Positions 59,464-64,000 of a DNA stretch of 64,000 nucleotides are shown here, piece after piece. The stretch comes from Arbacia lixula. Lineage: Eukaryota; Echinodermata; Echinoidea; Arbacioida; Arbaciidae. The position numbers were made by a program, and so were the translations under genes. Positions within the stretch are counted from its first letter, which is position 1. Each line of letters starts with the position of its first letter. The notes below the pieces were generated by a model. That model worked only from the letters and a program-made list of their open reading frames with translations, ran no database searches and had not been told where the DNA came from. Location: assembly GCA_963669155.1 (NCBI GenBank), contig OZ022587.1, forward strand, positions 23,627,074 through 23,691,073. Reading direction: 5' to 3'.

Positions 59464-62400
59464 TTTGCCTCTCTTTGACAACATTTTTCTTTCAATTTCT
59501 AATATCCTACGCCTCAGGATTCAGGAATTGAGGTCTGAATTTATCTTTCTACGGATTTCTGAATTGCCGGCTCGATATTATTTTTTAAAGTAAAAATATC
59601 TGCAATTTTGTAAAGTTATGACAGAATTCTATTCGAAATGTTTCGGACTCTCGCACGCGCACGGACTGATTGACCCCAGGCCACCCGAGACCGTGCGTGA
59701 AGTTGCAACAACTGGATACTTCCATATGTTTTGTGTACAGCCAAAAGCTTTATCCGGCTGTATGACGAAATCATCCTTTTTCTTGGTAATTGGAAATAAT
59801 TGGCGAATTCATAGAAGACAAGTTCAGCTGAAGGCTTCCGAGATAAGAAAGACAAGGTTTTATACAAAGGAAAGCAGATTATGACGCTGAAATTAAGGTA
59901 TTCCTTTCATCAATCCTTCTTTGGCATGTTTGGAATACTTCCAGCCCGCCAGACCTGGCGTGGCGAACGGTGAGTACATGTATGTCTAAGTGGTACACCC
60001 ACCCCATCATGTTTGCATGTTGCTCATTAGAAGTGACATTTAGAATGACCCACATTATTTTTTGATCTTTTCTATTATTCACATTGACATGTCGTGTATA
60101 GGTAAAATAGAAATGTACAATGTAGGAACCAAAATTTCAGATGAAGGGAGAGTCTACAAAATGAAACAAGCTCAAAAGTGGTTAATTTCAGCGCTTATTC
60201 ACTGTGCATTTGGTATGGGAGACAATTTAGAATGCCCCCCTTTAAATTCTCACCGTTGTTTTTTTATCAGCAAATAGCCACTGCGATATGTTTGGTGTAG
60301 TTGAAAATGATCATTGAACGTGTCGTCAACTTTCAAATTGTTGAATTGTCCGAAGAATGTCGTTTGTAGCAGTTGACGTCACGGTAAGTACATAATGCCT
60401 GTAGGAATGTGCCCGCACTCATTTGTACCAAATTTAGAATGCCCTGTCTCAAAGTTGTTATTTTATCGGCAAATAGCAACTGCAATATGTTTGGTGCAGT
60501 TGAGAATAATGATTGAATGTGTCTGTCAACTTTTCAAATGTTTACATGTAATTGTCTGAAGAATCTCATTTGTTTCTAGCAGTTGACGTCATATGTGACC
60601 GGTACACTGCAGTTCTTGAGATGTTCATCTGCTATTGTACCAAAAGAAGAAAGGCCCCTCAATTTCTCACTCTTAGGTTTTGATCGGCAAATAGCCACTG
60701 CGATATCAGTATCATTGTACAGCTTACTCTCGATATAACGAGGTCGTCGGGACCAGAGGTTTTTCCTCGTTATAACGAAACCTCGTTATATCCAAACAGC
60801 ATAAAAAACAATAAAAAACATTGAAATATGTGTGCTTGTGTGTTCTTTGTGTTTTACTATGTTTTGATATCTATAGCCGCCTCGGAAACATGCGTTATCA
60901 AACGGGAAAAGGGGGATTGGAAACATGCGTTTTCAAATGGAAAAGACGATATATTTTTGCCCAACACATCATCTGACCTCGTTATACTGTCGCCGTTTAA
61001 ATAGCTAATTGCATTACATGACATGAATCTGACTTTCAAACCACATGTTTTCAATGTACGTACTCTGTGCGAAGGAGTATGCTCCCGTATGTGTGCAGTG
61101 TATTACGAGACACGTGTGTCTGGCTCCATGCGTTACCGATGCAAACATGTGCTTTCAATATACATGTACGTACGCTATGCGAAGGAGTACATGCTTGCGT
61201 TGTGTGTACAGTGTATTACGAGGCTCCATGCGTTGCCGATGCAAGACATGTGCTTCCAATGTACATGTGCGTACGCTATGCGAAGGAGTACATGCCTGCG
61301 TTGTGTGTACAGTGTACATGTATTACGAGGTGTGTGTCTGGCTCCATGCGTTGCCGATGCAATACATACGTGCTTTCAATGTACATAAGCCATGCGAAGG
61401 AGTACATGCTCGCGTTGTGTGTACAGTGTATTACGAGGTGTGTGTCTGGCTAGCTCCGAGCTCCACGCGTTGCCAAAGCAATACGTGTGTAAGAAGATTG
61501 CTTTCAGCCCGCTCGCCCTCAATTTTTTGTTCCTCGTTGTAACGGACACATTTGTTATGTTTTTCTTTGTCTTGGGGTCAACATGAAAAGCTTGTTATAA
61601 CGAAATCTCGTTATAACCGTGCTCGTTGTAAGCGGCGTAGTGCACCATAGGTTTGCATGTAGACAATTTTGGGCCCGAGATATTTCCCTCGTTATAACGA
61701 AACCTCGTTATATCCGTGCTCGTTGTATCGAGAGTAAGCTGTATTGGCTTGAAATATGAATGCGTGGCTATGTGTATGTATTATGTACAAATTAGCGTCA
61801 AACATGTACAAGCCAATACAATTATGCATGAAGTACATGTATGCATGATAACGGCCTGGAGAAGGGTGAGTACATGCATGAATATACCCATACGTTGAAT
61901 TGTCTGAAGAATCTCATTTGCAGCAGTTGACGTCACAAATTACACTGAATGTGTGCCACTCAGCTTTGTAGACAATTTAGAATGTCCCCCACCTTAATTT
62001 CTCACTGTTGTTTTTTTATCAGCAAATAGCCACTGCGATATGTTCGATGTAGTTGAGAATAATCATTGGAGGTGTCAATCAACTTTTCAAATGTTAAATT
62101 GTCTGAAGAATCTCATTTGCAGCAGTTGACGTCATAAGTTACCAGTACACTGCAGTCCCTGAGATGTGCATGTGGTATTGTACACAATGTAGAATGACCC
62201 CTCTTAATTTCTCACTCTAAGGTTGTTATTGGTAAATAGCCACTGCGGTATAATCGGTATAATATTATTGACTTGAAACATGAATACGTGGCTATGTGTA
62301 TGGATATAATACAAATTAGCAATATATACTATACAGCCAATACAGTTATGCCTAGTCTTGTGTATGTATGAGAATGGTGAGTACATGCATGAGTGATACA

Positions 62401-63999
62401 CCCGTATCATATTTGCATGTTGGCACTACTCATTAGAAATGAGATATAGAATGACCCACATTATTTATTGATCTCCTCTATTGTTCACATTGAAATGTCA
62501 TGTAAAGGTAGAATAGGAATGTACAATATAGGAAACAAAAATTTCAGATGAAGAAGAAGTCTAGAGAATTGAACAAATAAGCTGAAAATTGGTTAATTTC
62601 AGTGCTTATTCGCTGTGCATTTGGTATTGTACACAATTTAGAAAGATCCCCCTTTATTTCATATTTTTAGATTTTTATTAACCTTTGCTCTGCTTTTTTG
62701 TCTCTAGCAGTTGATGTGATCATGAATTACACTCTACCTGTGCATGAATGATCCCCCCCCCCCCCCGTGATTTCTCACTGTTATTTTTTTATTAATTGCC
62801 ACTGCGAAATGTTAGGCATCTTCATATCGGCTTGGAACATGAATATGTGGCTCTGTGTATGCATCAGAGATGCCAAGTTCAACAAAATTGTATACGTGAG
62901 ATTTTCATGACTCAGCGCATGTGTCACGTGGTGGGTTTCATCACGATATCGACGCAGATGGTATACATGTATGTATACGATTCATGGCCATACGTATAAA
63001 ACCATGCGATTCTCGCGGGTGATTCATTGTATCACATGTACGTACAAAGTACAAGTCATGTTGCACTGTTTGCTGACTGCACTCTCGGCTCTCAATGCGT
63101 GTGCCAGGCCTGTAGATGGCTCGTGCGAAAGCAGCCAGTGGAAGTGTATAGCAAATCATGCTACTTTTTTTTTTTCTGTCGGGTCCCAATGCGTTAGAAA
63201 TATGGATGTCATGCGTGAGATCATGAGACAGACCCTTAATGTGCGAGTAAAAGTACATTCCCGTTCACGCTGTACACAGTACGAATCCCATCCACTTTAG
63301 GGGAATTCTTATTCACTGTGTTCACAGTGTATTAAGCCACCATTCATTTTCAGCATGTAAGCGCTCCTGGAAATAAACTATGAGGCAGGGTTAAGGTTAA
63401 GGTTAGGGTTTGAATTGACCTCTTTCTTTCCTCTTTCTCCTGCATGATCTGTCAATCAACTAAATATCTTTCTGTACCCTCTCTAGCATCTTTCTCCTGA
63501 TGTATCAATCAATTAATCAATTTTTTCCCTCCTGCACCCCTCCATTTTCTCCTGATCTATCAATCTAGTGTATGGGTACAAAATATACACAGGAACAAAT
63601 ACATATCTGGCACAGGTTTATTCTTATATAATTTTAGCAATATTAGGAAATCTTTTAATTTTATCCACCTTAAATTTATTTTTGTCTTTACTTGTTCTAT
63701 TTGTTCTATTTGAAGAAATTAATTTCTTTGACAAATTCATTGATTGAGGGCATGCGGGTATGTAGGTGGTGGTATGTAAGAGCTGTCCATGCTCCCCCCC
63801 CCCCCCATTCATTCTGTACACAGTAAAGCATCCATTCACTTTATTCATAGGATATGGCCCATTCACTCTGTGCACAGTGTGAATTCCATCCACTTTGCAC
63901 ATGGGCCTGATAACATACTTCACTCTGTACACTTCTGTATGGTGGTGAATTCCTATTCACTGTGCACTGTGCACAGTGTACTAACTATGAGGCAGGGCT
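59464..63999 (+). repeat. Long divergent unit, second copy (unit 7)
   Basis: Near-identical to 27,823-32,364, with a few substitutions and indels of 1-6 bp (for example CATGTA lost near 61,056). Cut by the window end at GAGGCAGGGCTA. Confidence 0.95.
60720..61741. mobile_element. pogo/Tc1-like MITE, second copy
   Basis: Same element and same TA-flanked site as 29,079-30,106, so it was carried along by the segmental duplication and did not insert independently. Six bases shorter overall. Confidence 0.9.
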
Positions 64000-64000
64000 A

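Noticed and set aside
59618-59884. 88-codon plus-strand frame before the GTGAGT donor-like site
   Set aside because: The homologous stretch in units 1 and 4 has 6-bp and 4-bp deletions and in-frame stops, so coding is not conserved among copies.

Overview
This is AT-rich animal nuclear DNA, and I find no intact protein-coding gene in it. The reasons are TTAGGG telomeric-type arrays, dense microsatellites and minisatellites, several non-autonomous DNA transposons, two decayed non-LTR retrotransposon tails, and no prokaryotic gene organisation. An echinoderm or another marine deuterostome, possibly a sea urchin, is the best guess. That guess rests on modular foldback-type elements resembling the sea-urchin TU family and on the general repeat style, so it is an inference, not an identification. 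Most long open frames here are by-products of tandem repeats and carry no codon-level support.

Positions 1-23,450 are a mosaic of interspersed elements. In order these are: a degenerate 135-bp GACGTC-rich satellite; a foldback-like element (A, 1,529-5,402) carrying a decayed gene fragment; a duplicated block ending in TAG repeats (7,687-10,097); a 287-bp near-perfect hairpin (10,145-10,431); a 2.3-kb inverted-repeat element that encloses a 243-bp satellite (12,327-14,603); and a 5.5-kb inverted-repeat composite (C, 15,561-21,078). Element C has 21-bp ACGT-repeat arms and contains a second foldback-like element (B, 18,401-20,503) built from CCAGTAGAAA repeats. They are followed by a PIF/Harbinger-like MITE with a TTA duplication (22,186-22,772) and a broken RTE-like reverse-transcriptase C-terminus (22,854-23,219).

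Positions 23,453-36,180 and 47,113-63,999 are two versions of one segmental duplication. Each starts with an interstitial TTAGGG array, continues through a GGTACC-rich minisatellite, and enters macrosatellite-like units of about 3.55-3.75 kb. Each unit holds a ~203-bp tandem array with a TGACGTCA (CRE-like) palindrome, an ATCA microsatellite, a conserved hairpin, a module with a tRNA-like T-arm, and a poly-C block. The first version has one standard unit and one long divergent unit. The second has three standard units (two on an almost exact 3,551-bp period) and then the long unit. The long unit contains a pogo/Tc1-like MITE with TA duplications, and one standard unit is interrupted by a 731-bp insertion with an 8-bp target duplication.

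Positions 36,180-47,112 separate the two versions. They hold a candidate terminal exon (36,444-36,605), an inverted copy of the T-arm module, a G-over-C skewed stretch, a CR1/Jockey-like C-terminal remnant on the minus strand (41,269-41,391), and a higher-order repeat (~830-bp superunits containing 26-bp arrays, 41,590-44,735).

The recurring theme is mobile elements that carry, or end in, tandem arrays. Elements A and B share a related inner domain but have entirely different terminal arrays, which is the most interesting pattern here. Because the duplicated blocks are almost identical, assembly error has to be excluded before any biological reading of the large-scale layout.
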